From: Girardinichthys multiradiatus
Taxonomy: Eukaryota > Chordata > Actinopteri > Cyprinodontiformes > Goodeidae
NCBI RefSeq assembly: GCF_021462225.1
Contig: NC_061794.1
Location: 21,379,284-21,443,283 of the forward strand
Length of the DNA: 64,000 bases
Reading direction: 5' to 3'
In this document: in pieces, positions 10,511 through 21,694 of the stretch
How positions within the stretch are numbered: the stretch's first letter is position 1
Layout of the letters: each line of letters starts with the position of its first letter
Notes under the pieces: model-generated
The model's input: the letters and a program-made list of their open reading frames with translations, nothing else
What the model was told of the DNA's origin: nothing
The model's database searches: none
Program-made: the position numbers and the translations under genes

Positions 10511-12095
10511 GCATATTGTGATCAAGTTCATTATTTTCCATAATGTCATGATGAAAATTTAACATTCACACATTTTAGATTCATTGCACACTAACTGAAA
10601 TATTTCAGGTCTTTTATTGTCTTAATACGGATGATTTTGGCATACAGCTCATGAAAACCCAAAATTCCTATCTCACAAAATTAGCATATTTCATCCGACA
10701 AATAAAAGAAAAGTGTTTTTAATACAAAAAACGTCAACCTTCAAATAATCATGTACAGTTATGCACTCAAAACTTGGACGGGAATCCGTTGGCAGAAATG
10801 ACTGCTTCAATGCGGCGTGGCATGGAGGCAATCAGCCTGTGGCACTGCTGAGGTCTTATGGAGGCCCAGAATGCTTCGATAGCGGCCTTTAGCTCATCCA
10901 GAGTGTTGGGTCTTGAGTCTCTCAACGTTCTCTTCACAATATCCCACAGATTCTCTATGGGGTTCATGTCAGGAGAGTTGGCAGGCCAATTGAGCACAGT
11001 GATACCATGGTCAGTAAACCATTTACCAGTGGTTTTGGCACTGTGAGCAGGTGCCAGGTCGTGCTGAAAAATGAAATCTTCATCTCCATAAAGCTTTTCA
11101 GCAGATGGAAGCATGAAGTGCTCCAAAATCTCCTGATAGCTAGCTGCATTGACCCTGCCCTTGATAAAACACAGTGGACCAACACCAGCAGCTGACACGG
11201 CACCCCAGACCATCACTGACTGTGGGTACTTGACACTGGACTTCTGGCATTTTGGCATTTCCTTCTCCCCAGTCTTCCTCCAGACTCTGGCACCTTGATT
11301 TCTGAATGACATGCAGAATTTGCTTTCATCCGAAAAAAGTACTTTGGACCACTGAGCAACAGTCCAGTGCTGCTTCTCTGTAGCCCAGGTCAGGTGTTTC
11401 TGCAGCTGTTTCTGGTTCAAAAGTGGCTTGACCTGGGGAATGCGGCACCTGTAGCCCATTTCCTGCACACACCTGTGCACGGTGGCTCTGGATGTTTCTA
11501 CTCCAGACTCAGTCCACTGCTTCCGCAGGTCCCCCAAGGTCTGGAATCGGCCCTTCTCCAAAATCTTCCTCAGGGTCCGGTCACCTCTTCTCGTTGTGCA
11601 GCGTTTTCTGCCACACTTTTTCCTTCCCACAGACTTCCCACTGAGGAGCCTTGATACAGCACTCTGGGAACAGCCTATTCGTACAGAAATTTCTTTCTGT
11701 GTCTTACCCTCTTGCTTGAGGGTGTCAATAGTGGCCTTCTGTACAGCAGTCAGGTCGGCAGTCTTACCCATGATTGGGGTTTTGAGTGATGAACCAGGCT
11801 GGGAGTTTTAAAGGCCCCATGAATCTTTTGCAGGTATTTAGAGTTAACTCGTTGATTCAGATGATTAGGTTCATAGCTCGTTTAGAGACCCTTTTAATGA
11901 TATGCTAATTTTGTGAGATAGGAATTTTGGGTTTTCATGAGCTGTATGCCAAAATCATCCGTATTAAGACAATAAAAGACCTGAAATATTTCAGTTAGTG
12001 TGCAATGAATCTAAAATATATGTTAAATTTTCATCATGACATTATGGAAAATAATGAACTTTATCACAATATGCTAATATTTTGAGAAGGACCTG
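10490..12095 (-). mobile_element. Tc1/mariner element, full-length copy 1
   Basis: The element runs from CAGGTCCTTCTC at 10490 to GAGAAGGACCTG at 12095, flanked by TA at 10488-10489 and 12096-12097, the TA duplication produced by Tc1/mariner transposition. The terminal inverted repeats are long, about 200 bp (10490-10689 and 11900-12095), and close to identical. The transposase gene lies on the minus strand. Copies 2 (19779-21388) and 3 (34023-35591) are the same family. This copy has inserted into an older Tc1 relic, so it is younger than its host element. Small changes in the left terminus (AATATAAGC where the other copies read AATATTAGC) may affect mobility. Confidence 0.95.
10767..11771 (-). 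CDS. Tc1/mariner DD34E transposase (copy 1)
   Basis: An uninterrupted 334-codon frame. The N-terminal third holds paired helix-turn-helix DNA-binding domains (about 6-50 and 64-110) joined by a basic GRKKCGRKR linker. The catalytic domain shows SDES (D148), QHDLAPAHS (D238) and NPIENLWD (E273); 34 residues separate the last two, the DD34E signature. Function, from the family: binding to the element's inverted repeats, excision and reinsertion at TA. Private differences from copies 2 and 3 include Met for Leu just before NPIEN, Phe for Ser in the AFWAS segment, and the tail SANGFPSKF. It shares Val30, Gln36, Leu42, Leu71 and Cys101 with copy 3. Activity is untested; the reading frame has no stops or frameshifts. 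Confidence 0.93.
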   Translation of the reverse strand: MGKTADLTAVQKATIDTLKQEGKTQKEISVRIGCSQSAVSRLLSGKSVGRKKCGRKRCTTRRGDRTLRKILEKGRFQTLGDLRKQWTESGVETSRATVHRCVQEMGYRCRIPQVKPLLNQKQLQKHLTWATEKQHWTVAQWSKVLFSDESKFCMSFRNQGARVWRKTGEKEMPKCQKSSVKYPQSVMVWGAVSAAGVGPLCFIKGRVNAASYQEILEHFMLPSAEKLYGDEDFIFQHDLAPAHSAKTTGKWFTDHGITVLNWPANSPDMNPIENLWDIVKRTLRDSRPNTLDELKAAIEAFWASIRPQQCHRLIASMPRRIEAVISANGFPSKF

Positions 12096-12234
12096 TATAT
12101 AATTCCACATGTGTTAATTCATAGTTTTGATGCCTTCAGTGTGAAGCTACAGTATTCATAATCATGAAAATAAAGAAAACTCTTTGAATGAGAAGGTGTG
12201 TCCAAACTTTTGGTCTGTACTGGACTGATGTTGA

Positions 12235-12280
12235 TGTATATCTATATGTGTATAGATATACATCTATATCTATATATTAT

Positions 12281-12350
<70 letters not shown>

Positions 12351-12352
12351 TA
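12235..12352. repeat. (TA)n microsatellite, right of the nested Tc1 element
   Basis: Long TA repeat with ATC and TGT interruptions at the start, just beyond the Tc1 3' terminus. Together with 9475-9598 it brackets the nested insertion. Confidence 0.9.
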
Positions 12353-12359
12353 TAATGTT

Positions 12360-14870
12360 TGTACTTGTCTTCCATTGTCTCACTTTGAGGAGACAAGTTA
12401 AGATCTTGAACATCTGGTTCAGTATTATATGGGTTTTTTAGGTGTAATAAAATAGAGCAATAATGTGATACTTGCGTATGTGTCACTGCCAAGGAATGTT
12501 GCCAACTTTAGTTTTAAAGTCTCTACCCTCTCACCTCACTTAACAAGAGGAGGAGCAAAAGCAACAAAACCAAAGGGAAACATTCATTGTGCTGCTGCAT
12601 TATGTAAAAACAGGTTTTGATACGTTACGGCATGACTGTTTTTCAGTACATTTTTCACACATGACTTCATAATTTTAGAAAGAAAAATATGCACACACCC
12701 ATTGAACAGGTACTTATTGTAAAAAGACAAACATCGCAGAAAAAGGTGGGTATTTCACACTTATGCTTTCTTTGCCGCAAACTGGTATTTTCCACTCTAA
12801 GATTGTCATGATACACACCTTCAATATGTGTTTTCAGGGCTTGTTATTTCTAAAAAACCTTTTTAACTGCTTCTAGTCTGTAAGTACATTTCTACACAGC
12901 ACAAACACTTGCTGGATCAATTAATTTTGTGAACTATATAACGCTGAAGAAGCAGTGTTATATATTTCAATTTCAAGTCGATTTGATTGCCCTTATGTGT
13001 TCAATAGGCGTTTTTACATGGAAAATATTTCCTGCTGTGTCCTTAAAGCAATGCTCAGACAGAAACACTGTGCTCCAAAGGAACACAGCAACATTGCAAA
13101 AACAACCCAGAGCCAAGCCACTAGTGAAAAACCATGTCAGAACATGTGAATGAGGGAAGGTTCTGAAAAGGTGCATATTTTGATTTTAGTGATAAAACAG
13201 CAATCAGATGAGCTGAGAGGTGTTAACTGTTCAGTGACTGCTTCAATGCTGGGAAACCATTTGATCCAATCAAGCTCATTGACAGGGACACTTTCAATAT
13301 CCCCACCTTTAAAGAACACATAAGTTAAGCGAACCGATTTTGATGTTCAGCATCCACTGTCGGTGGCTTGAACAGCGCACCTGCTTACTGCCATTTCATT
13401 TCTAAGGCGGTGCAGGGGTTACAAAGGGCATCTGTAATCCAGCTACACATGCTTTCAGTCAAGAAGGTTCTGAAAATTTTTCCAAACCGCTCTTGTGCAC
13501 TACAAAAAGTGAAAATGAACCTGAATGGTGAGCTTTTCTGAGGTTATGTTACCATTGGTTGCCCTTGGGCATAAGAACGAGATAAATTTACTGGAAAAAT
13601 TATACACGCCTTTGTCACGCAATGTGACTTGAGAATGTCACTCAGGTTCATTACTATTCTTTCTATAAAAGCAACCAACACAGGCAAGTCCAACATAATT
13701 TCATTTACTGTTTTGTTTGCAGCTATTTTGTTTTTTAAAAAACGTGTCTACGGCATTTTACCTAAGGATGGCATTCCATGGTTATTAAGCTGTGAAAATA
13801 AACATCCCATAACCACCAGTACAACAAAGTGGTCATGTCATAACTCAAGATGTTGGTTTCAGTCATGCTTTTTGTGAACAATTTTTAAATGATGCTTTCA
13901 CTTTCTGACAAAAATCCAGCAGTGCTGTTGTGTATGTTTTTATACTGCAGCATTTTGATAGAAATCAGAGCAAATAGTGTCTCTATTAGCTCTGATGGAT
14001 CTTGTAGAAATTTCAGTCTGACATCGCTGACAGTGATGGGCCTTGTTGACTTTAGGCCGTAAACACAATTCTGTTAAAATGTTGAAATGTTTTGTATTAG
14101 CAATTAATCTTTTTTACTATATTGGCCCCATTCCACTGAATTAGTGCTAAAATGTTAAAATAAATCATGTATGAAAGTGCAAAGAATACAACTAACCCGC
14201 CAGTAGCATTTCTCATCTATGCAGGATACTCCCAAAGACGTGTGCACATATTTCACTATTGAAAATCAGCAAAGTTATTTTTACATGTTGCTGACGGGTG
14301 AGTGATGTCAGTGTCCATTATATGCAGTATAAGGGCAGCTAAAGCAGATTTATAACTGTTGACTTCTTTTCCAGTATCTACATTCATTACTGCTCTTCAG
14401 TGCATTTTGTACATTAGAGTAACTCATCCCCCTGTAAAACATCCAACACCACCCGTCCTGTTAACAAAAATATACTTCATCGCCAAAAATTAATACATAT
14501 CTGAGCGAAATTGAAATAAAAATAAAAATATATAACCCCTTAAAATAAAATGCTGTCCCTATAACAAGAAAGTCAAGCTCCCTGTGGTTGATCACTGGCT
14601 TTTGGACTTTTTTATGACAATTCTGAAGTATTCACTACTTTTTATCAGTGTTCTATAACAACTTCCAAGTTTGTGATAGGTGTTGCAATGGCTAGGATAA
14701 AAACAATGCAATATATTCAGGTGTGTTCTCTGATGCCTCAAAGATACAATGGAATATCAATTTATTTGCTTTAAGGAGCCCATCTAGTTTTACAACATTT
14801 CAGATTAACCCAGTTTCTGCAGCAGTGAAATATAAACTTTCAACATTTTTAAAACAATTAAATGTATTTG
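12360..14870. other. unassigned non-coding DNA
   Basis: No gene, RNA or familiar repeat recognised. Open frames are all below 85 codons, AT-rich and without motifs. Confidence 0.4.
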
Positions 14871-14879
14871 TCTGTGCAG

Positions 14880-15866
14880 CTCTACAGAGATATTTATTAA
14901 TTAAAGCCTTAATCAAAGAAAGCAGCCAAGAGGCCCATGGAACTCTGGAGGAGCTGCAGAGATTAACAGCTCAGATGGGAGAATCTACAAACAGGCCAAC
15001 TATTAGTTATATACACTAATAATCTGCACTTTTGGGAACAGTTGGATGAAGAAAGCCACTGTTGAAAAAAGCCATAATAAATTCCATTTGTGGCATTGTA
15101 AGCGATATAACAAACATGTAAATAAAGGTTCTGTTAAGATGACACCAAGATGGAACTTTTTGGACTGCAAGCTATATGGCAGAAATTTACACTACACATC
15201 ACCCTGAACACAACATCCACCAACATGGTAGTGGAAGAATCATGGTGTGGAAGATGCTTTCTTCGGCAGGGACAGGGAAGCTGATCACAGTAGATGGAAG
15301 GATGCCTGGAGCTAATTACAGGAAAATTCAGGAAGAAGTTAGAGGCTTCAGAGTAGGGTGGAGGTTCACCTTTGAGTAGAAAAATTAACCCAACCATACA
15401 CCAAGTGCTACAATAGCATACGTTCAGAAAAAAACATATTTACATTAGCCTGATTTAGTCAATGCCTAAATCCAAATCCAATTGGGAATATGAGGTGAAA
15501 TTTGAAAACTGGTGTTCATAGTCGCTTTCATTCAACCTTTACTGAGCATGAGGGATTTTGGAAGAAAGACTGTGCAAAACTTTCAAACTGGATGTAAAGC
15601 TGGTAAGAACAAACCCCAAACTCTAAATAATTAGAGCACAATGCTTGGGTTCAACAAAATATTTTATGAATAAATACAATTGCATCCCACACTTTTCATA
15701 TTTATATTTGTCAAAAACGTCTGAGAACCTCCTCCCACTTCACAAATATGTGCTATGTTGTGTCAGGCCATCACATAAAACCCCAATAAAAGACATTGAA
15801 GTATACAGTTGTAACATGACAAATGTGAAAAAGTTCAAGCAGAGTGCTTGCTTTAGCAATGCACTG
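14880..15866 (+). mobile_element. decayed Tc1-like transposon
   Basis: The right end (ATGCACTG at 15859-15866, then TA) matches the Tc1 terminus ending GGCACTG. The preceding 3' region contains family words such as ATCACATAAAACCCCAATAA and GTTGTAACATGACAAA. The left end is unclear and no left inverted repeat was found. The transposase region is described separately. Confidence 0.72.
14930..15640 (+). pseudogene. decayed Tc1-like transposase
   Basis: Translating in shifting frames gives successive blocks of a Tc1-like transposase: TLEELQRLTAQMGES...TIS (second helix-turn-helix), then a degenerate RKPLLKK segment, THHPEHNIH, a GSGRIMVWKMLSSAGTGKL counterpart of the glycine-rich strand, and WRFTF just before where the second catalytic Asp should be. 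After that a stop intervenes, followed by a recognisable but altered counterpart of the NPIEN block (near 15475-15495). Multiple stops and frameshifts make it non-functional. It is the same type as the scrap at 3792-4106. Confidence 0.72.
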
Positions 15867-15869
15867 TAT

Positions 15870-17720
15870 GTAATCCTTTTTGGGTCAAACACATATGATT
15901 AATTAAGGGAAAAAAAGGAAAAGCAAACAGTTAAGAAATTCCATCAGCTGCTGTACAACCAATCAACTGATGGAGCACCAATTGGTAAGGCTGTTGACTC
16001 GTTGCATTTAAAGAGATTGTTCTGAGCCCAGGCATGTGTACCAAGAATGGACGTGTTGATTATGTATGCCAGGAGCGGTTCAGACTTTTATTGGAAAATT
16101 TACACCCATGCAGTGATTTATATAAATCGGCAGTGCCCACAAAGCAGTAAAACTCTAATTGTTTCTTCCATTTTCAAAGTCTTGCGTCCATTAAGGATGC
16201 AGTGAGTAATAAAAAGGACTTTTAATCAATCCTCTCTTGTTGATGAGCTGATGTGTGAATGGGTTACCCTACCTGACAGTGCCACCCATATGTTGATTTC
16301 TTTTTCTAACCATCAACAAAGACAGAGGGAGCTTATGTCATTGTGGGGTAGGTTAATGCCTTTACTACAAAACTCATTTGTGGCCCAAAAAAAAGGAAAT
16401 TTTACCTCAGATGCTTCTGTTTCCTTCTTTGACTGTTTTTTAAGCAGCTTAAAAGTACTCAAGAGTTCAGATGTTGAACACCACCCAAATGTATTATGAG
16501 AAATAACTTCTTTAATGTCTTCAATGCAACAAGCTGAAATCATATTATTATTCTTAAATGCGAGTGCAGCAGCCCTTCGCACCTCAGTTGTGACACTTTC
16601 TTAGTCAGATTATACTGGTCGACCCCTTCTCGACCGGCTGGCATGGTCACTGTAAATCCTTGAGACTGCTCGTGCTAGGGACCTTGGATAATTAATAAAA
16701 TCCCCATTACATGCCTTGTGCCCGTTGTTTGCTATTTCAACACCCCATTTGTGCCACGATTACAGTCATTATCAGTCACCGCCATTAATTCTCTACCCAG
16801 AGCCAGAACTGCATACTAATAAATTTGGCTCTAATTTTTTTTTACCTTTCAAGGAGTTGGTGTTGGAAGCAGGCCAGGAAGTGCCACTCCAGATTAGGAG
16901 TCATCTGCTGACAAAAAGGAGCCCTTTGAATGGAAGGCTGCTGCATCTTTGGAGATAGTTCAAATTTCCCCTTTGATTATTTTCCTTTCCCCTCCAAAAT
17001 GAATCTTTATTAAGCTTAAATCCTGAATAAAATGAAATTAGCAGACTGCAAAATATTGCCTCCTTTTTCTGACTCTATTCCCCTGTGCATGCATGCAAAT
17101 TATAATGCTTATTTATGTAAATGAGGTGTCGTCTTTAATTAGTTTTGCTTGAGGGCATTAAAATACATGTATTCTTTCCCCAAAAATGATTTGTTTTGTT
17201 GCTCTGTTCAGTTTAAGTTCAAAATGAATGATTATGCGCGACTAAAAAGGTTTATTAATTCTAGAGTTTTCCTTTTTTTCTCCATCGTCCTCTTTTGTAG
17301 CATTATCTTCTCCACCCACTTCCTGGGAAGAGTGTTTTCTTTGTGAAATCGAAAAGCCTCTTCAGGCTGTACTCTGAGCACTACTCCGACAAGCACTTAT
17401 AAAAGGTCCCAGGTTGAAACCGCACGGTAAAAATGCACTTCCACTTATCAAATCTGAGAGCTGTGCTCTTCAGCAATTTCTCTATCTGTATATATGCGTT
17501 TTGCTGCATTACGTTTTGCATGACGATACATTATTAATCAGGATATTTGCTTAACTATTGCACTTAACATTCGTATAACGGATGTACCTTAAAGTGCTAT
17601 AAACCATTGGAAAGAACGTCGTACTTTGTGAGTTAATTTGCTTTACATTTTGTTCAGACATTTAACTTGAAAATTTCCTGACATGAGGGGGACAGATGCA
17701 CTAAATGCATGTCAATAAAT
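15870..17720. other. unassigned non-coding DNA; possible conserved segment at 16.7-17.15 kb
   Basis: No gene recognised. From about 16690 to 17150 there are no repeats, and the sequence is dense in homeodomain-like ATTA/TAAT words. An octamer ATGCAAAT lies at 17093-17100 beside TATAATG, and TTTAATTAG lies downstream. This is the texture of a developmental enhancer, but conservation cannot be judged from one sequence. Confidence 0.35.
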
Positions 17721-17999
17721 GAGGACATCATCAAAAAGTTAACGCTTATTTAGGATATTTAATTCAATAAGTGAAACTCATATGTAGTTTCATAACACAC
17801 AGAGTGATGTATTTCAAGAATTGATTTGTGTTAATTTAGAAAAATATGGCTTACTGCTAATGAAAACCCAAATTCAGTTTCTTATTACACCAAACTAACA
17901 AAAACAGGATTTTTAGAACACAAATGTCTGGCTATTGAGATTTATATCCATACACAGAATATGCACTCAATACATGGTCTGGGCTTCATTTGCATGAAT

Positions 18000-18450
18000 T
18001 ACTGCATTATTGCGGCGTGGCATGGAGGCGGTCAGCCTGTGATTCTGTTAAGGTGTTCAGGAAGCCCATATTGCTTTAATGCAGATAGGGCTTCAGCATG
18101 TCTGTATTGTTGACTTTGGCATCTTTTACTTTCCTCTTGAGAATACGCCATAGTTTCTCTACAAGGTGAGTTTGCTGGCCAACAAAGCACAGTGATACCA
18201 TTGTCATTAAAGCAAGTCTTAATACTTTTGGCACTGTAGGCAGGTGCGGAGTTCTGCTGGAAAGTGAACTAAGCATCTCAATCATACAGCCTCAGCTCAT
18301 ACAGCTTATCTGCAGAGAGAAGCAGGAATGCTCTAAATTTCCCTGACTTTGGACTTGATAAAAGACAGTTGACCAGCAGATGACATGTCAACCCAAATTA
18401 TCACTGACTTCACACTTCACACTTGACCTCCAGCAAGCTGAATCCTGTGC
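18000..18450 (-). pseudogene. decayed Tc1/mariner transposase
   Basis: Minus-strand translation in broken frames recovers the C-terminal half of a DD34E transposase. It includes a degraded HSAK...LR counterpart around the second Asp, LVEKLWRILKRKVKDAKVNN (counterpart of the NPIENLW...VKRK block) and a terminal region matching the CHRLI...MPRRI segment. The family Glu-containing NPIEN motif is replaced by VEKLW preceded by a damaged segment. Several stops and frameshifts are present. It is related to, but distinct from, the intact copies at 10.5, 19.8 and 34.0 kb. Confidence 0.68.
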
Positions 18451-18884
18451 CTCTTCACTTCCTCTGGAAATTTTGAAGGTAAAGGTGGATCCCACATTGT
18501 AATAGTAAAGTGTATCTAATAAAGTGTATTAAATCAAGTTCCTCTTCCTGCAATCATCACCTTCCTACTATCATCACCTCAAAACGCTCTGGGTCACTGA
18601 GTAGTAGTCCAGTCCTTGTTATGCCTTATCCTTTTTTTTTACTCAACTTTATCCTTCCACACAACTACCCATTATTATACTTGGATGCAGCACTCTTATG
18701 GAGAGAGACACTGACTTTGCTAGATAACTGTCAGCAGTTTTTCCCATTCATAAAATGGCCACAATAAAACGTTTATATGTAAAATATATATTTTTTCTAT
18801 TTTGTTTTATGTAGCATAATAACGTTCTGAGAAACTGAATTTTGGTTCTCATCAGCTGTAAGCCATAATTATGAAAAACGAAAA

Positions 18885-18885
18885 A

Positions 18886-18940
<55 letters not shown>
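18885..18940. repeat. (TA)n microsatellite
   Basis: TA repeat with one TGTA interruption, lying inside the right arm of the decayed transposon at 17722-19045. Confidence 0.9.
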
Positions 18941-18943
<3 letters not shown>

Positions 18944-19045
18944 GCATATCCCTCTGTGTGTATTTTTACTATATATGAATTTCACATTTTGGACTGAATT
19001 ACTGGAATATCATTTTTAACTTTTTGGTGATATTCTTAGTTATTG

Positions 19046-19776
19046 TGATGCATCCTTCTATGGCTAAAGCTAAACCTGAAGTAAAGATAAGACGTTAAAG
19101 GATATTTCGGCTTATTTTGGTCTCATTTTCATATTTGTTGAAAACCATCTGCAGTGTGACAATAAATCCTCGGCCACGCACGGTTTTCATGCATTTACCG
19201 TTGATTTACAGTCCCTTGTTGAGTGCCTATCGAACAGAAAACGGCTTTATTTCATTGTAGAAGGTGTTGGGTCAACTTCAGTCAGAAGAAGTGTCAAGCA
19301 ATATTTCAAACCACTTCAAGTTGAAAGTGACCAACTGCGGCTCTGGTTATTGTTCGATATCCTATCAGTATTCTGAATCCCTTGCGCCCCTCAGATGAGC
19401 TGAAATGGCAAGTTAAGATGCCCCCCCTGCCTGCGAACATGATTTATGGAAAGGAAGCTAGAACCATTACAGCATTTTTATTATTATTGTTCTTTCAAGG
19501 CTAATGCAACAATAGATTTTTGCATGATTGATGTATTATACTAAACATTAGAGGATTACATTAACTTTGCATAGAACAGCTAAATGACACAAGATTACTT
19601 ATTGTTATTTTTCCTCCACATGATCATACTGTAAACATCATGCACATAGTATTTCTTGGCATGTATTGATTGCTACATACATAGTTTATATCCACACCGG
19701 ATAAACATTGTACACTGATGCAGCTTTAGTTGTCTTTTGACTTGGCTTTTCAGTAATAATACAAGCAGTCTAGATA
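19046..19776. other. unassigned non-coding DNA
   Basis: No gene or recognised repeat. The composition is more balanced than the flanks. Nothing diagnostic is seen. Confidence 0.4.
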
Positions 19777-19778
19777 TA

Positions 19779-21388
19779 CAGGTCCTTCTCAAAATATTAG
19801 CATATTGTGATATAGTTCATTATTTTCAATAATGTAATGATGAAAATTTAACATTCATATATTTTAGATTTATTGCACACTAACTGAAATATTTCAGGTC
19901 TTTTATTGTCTTAATACGGATGATTTTGGCATACAGCTCATGAAAACCCAAAATTCCTATCTCACAAAATTAGCATATCATTAAAAGGGTCTCTAAACGA
20001 GCTATGAACCTAATCATCTGAATCAACGAGTTAACTCTAAACACCTGCAAAAGATTCCTGAGGCCTTTAAAACTCCCAGCCTGGTTCATCACTCAAAACC
20101 CCAATCATGGGTAAGACTGCCGACCTGACTGCTGTCCAGAAGGCCACTATTGACACCCTCAAGCAAGAGGGTAAGACACAGAAAGAAATTTCTGAACGAA
20201 TAGGCTGTTCCCACAGTGCTGTATCAAGGCACCTCAGTGGGAAGTCTGTGGGAAGGAAAAAGTGTGGCAGAAAACGCTGCACAACGAGAAGAGGTGACCG
20301 GACCCTGAGGAAGATTGTGGAGAAGGGCCGATTCCAGACCTTGGGGGACCTGCGGAAGCAGTGGACTGAGTCTGGAGTAGAAACATCCAGAGCCACCGTG
20401 CACAGGCGTGTGCAGGAAATGGGCTACAGGTGCCGCATTCCCCAGGTCAAGCCACTTTTGAACCAGAAACAGCGGCAGAAGCGCCTGACCTGGGCTACCG
20501 AGAAGCAGCACTGGACTGTTGCTCAGTGGTCCAAAGTACTTTTTTCGGATGAAAGCAAATTCTGCATGTCATTCAGAAATCAAGGTGCCAGAGTCTGGAG
20601 GAAGACTGGGGAGAAGGAAATGCCAAAATGCCAGAAGTCCAGTGTCAAGTACCCACAGTCAGTGATGGTCTGGGGTGCCGTGTCAGCTGCTGGTGTTGGT
20701 CCACTGTGTTTTATCAAGGGCAGGGTCAATGCAGCTAGCTATCAGGAGATTTTGGAGCACTTCATGCTTCCATCTGCTGAAAAGCTTTATGGAGATGAAG
20801 ATTTCATTTTTCAGCACGACCTGGCACCTGCTCACAGTGCCAAAACCACTGGTAAATGGTTTACTGACCATGGTATCACTGTGCTCAATTGGCCTGCCAA
20901 CTCTCCTGACCTGAACCCCATAGAGAATCTGTGGGATATTGTGAAGAGAACGTTGAGAGACTCAAGACCCAACACTCTGGATGAGCTAAAGGCCGCTATC
21001 GAAGCATCCTGGGCCTCCATAAGACCTCAGCAGTGCCACAGGCTGATTGCCTCCATGCCACGCCGCATTGAAGCAGTCATTTCTGCAAAAGGATTCCCGA
21101 CCAAGTATTGAGTGCATAACTGTACATGATTATTTGAAGGTTGACGTTTTTTGTATTAAAAACACTTTTCTTTTATTGGTCGGATGAAATATGCTAATTT
21201 TGTGAGATAGGAATTTTGGGTTTTCATGAGCTGTATGCCAAAATCATCTGTATTAAGACAATAAAAGACCTGAAATATTTCAGTTAGTGTGCAATGAATC
21301 TAAAATACATGAATGTAAAATTTTCATCATGACATTATGGAAAATAATGAACTTTATCACAATATGCTAATATTTTGAGAAGGACCTG
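19779..21388 (+). mobile_element. Tc1/mariner element, full-length copy 2
   Basis: The element starts CAGGTCCTTCTC at 19779 and ends GAGAAGGACCTG at 21388, with TA at 19777-19778 and 21389-21390. The inverted repeats are 200 bp each (19779-19978 and 21189-21388), nearly perfect. Between the left repeat and the ATG lie 128 bp that are identical, by eye, to the same stretch of copy 3. A TTTAAA word at about 20066, some 40 bp before the ATG, could serve as an internal TATA-like element; this is inference. Confidence 0.96.
20107..21111 (+). CDS. Tc1/mariner DD34E transposase (copy 2)
   Basis: A complete 334-codon frame starting at the only suitable ATG after the left inverted repeat and ending 77 bp before the right one. 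The bipartite DNA-binding domain occupies roughly residues 6-110: the first helix-turn-helix is around KEISERIGCSHSAVSRHLSG, the basic linker GRKKCGRKR, and the second helix-turn-helix 64-110. The catalytic triad is D148 (SDES), D238 (QHDLAPAHS) and E273 (NPIEN), with 34 residues between the last two. Of the three copies it carries the fewest private changes, with Glu30, His36, His42, Val71 and Arg101 where copies 1 and 3 share other residues. Frame and termini are intact, so this is the best candidate for a still-functional transposase here. Function is inferred from family knowledge. Confidence 0.95.
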   Translation: MGKTADLTAVQKATIDTLKQEGKTQKEISERIGCSHSAVSRHLSGKSVGRKKCGRKRCTTRRGDRTLRKIVEKGRFQTLGDLRKQWTESGVETSRATVHRRVQEMGYRCRIPQVKPLLNQKQRQKRLTWATEKQHWTVAQWSKVLFSDESKFCMSFRNQGARVWRKTGEKEMPKCQKSSVKYPQSVMVWGAVSAAGVGPLCFIKGRVNAASYQEILEHFMLPSAEKLYGDEDFIFQHDLAPAHSAKTTGKWFTDHGITVLNWPANSPDLNPIENLWDIVKRTLRDSRPNTLDELKAAIEASWASIRPQQCHRLIASMPRRIEAVISAKGFPTKY

Positions 21389-21694
21389 TAGGGTTCTCAA
21401 ATTGTGGTAAAACACCTCTGGTGGTACTTGGGCTGTCTTTGGAAGTATTGCACATAAGGAATGTTGCTATTAATAAATTGCAAGGTAAATACAAATTATC
21501 AGCCAAATGAGATCTGCTTCCTTCTATTTACCTCTGAAGCTGCAACTTAGATCAAAATGAGACCAAACTTACTTCCTATTACAAGTTCAAAAATCTGTAG
21601 GATATGCTAATGGAAATGCTTGCTATCAAGCATACTATTTAGTTATAATAGTTATTAAGTATAACTATTATTGCCAGTGCAAGGTATTAATGTA

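Larger units (their letters stand above)
9599..12222 (+). mobile_element. Tc1-like transposon relic, interrupted by another element
   Basis: The outer element is present in two parts: 9599-10487 (5' leader and transposase gene) and 12096-12222 (3' end). The 3' part ends with GTCCAAACTTTTGGTCTGTA then CTG, the characteristic terminus of a widespread teleost Tc1 family. Between them sits a complete younger transposon (10490-12095) flanked by TA on both sides. Removing it restores continuous sequence (…TTCAGTA / TATAATTCC…). The 5' terminal inverted repeat is missing, the sequence passing straight into a TA microsatellite. The relic cannot be autonomous because both a terminus and the catalytic core are lost. 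Confidence 0.85.
17722..19045 (-). mobile_element. decayed Tc1/mariner transposon of a second, related family
   Basis: The ends are inverted relatives: ATCATCAAAAAGTTAACG near 17728 and TTTTTAACTTTTTGGTGATA near 19011-19030, with further matching words inside (AGTGAAACTCATATG on the left, GAATTTCACATTTTGG on the right). The terminal regions also carry TGAAAACCCAAATTCAG and its partner CTGAATTTTGGTTCTCATC. The body is a degenerate minus-strand transposase. A TA microsatellite (18885-18940) has grown in the right arm, and a 58-bp module of a different Tc1 family sits at 18471-18528. Confidence 0.7.

Noticed and set aside
20067..21020. Minus-strand and offset frames of 62-109 codons within the transposase genes (also at 10858-11811 and 34311-35222)
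   Set aside because: They recur identically in all three transposon copies and are shadows of the transposase reading frame.
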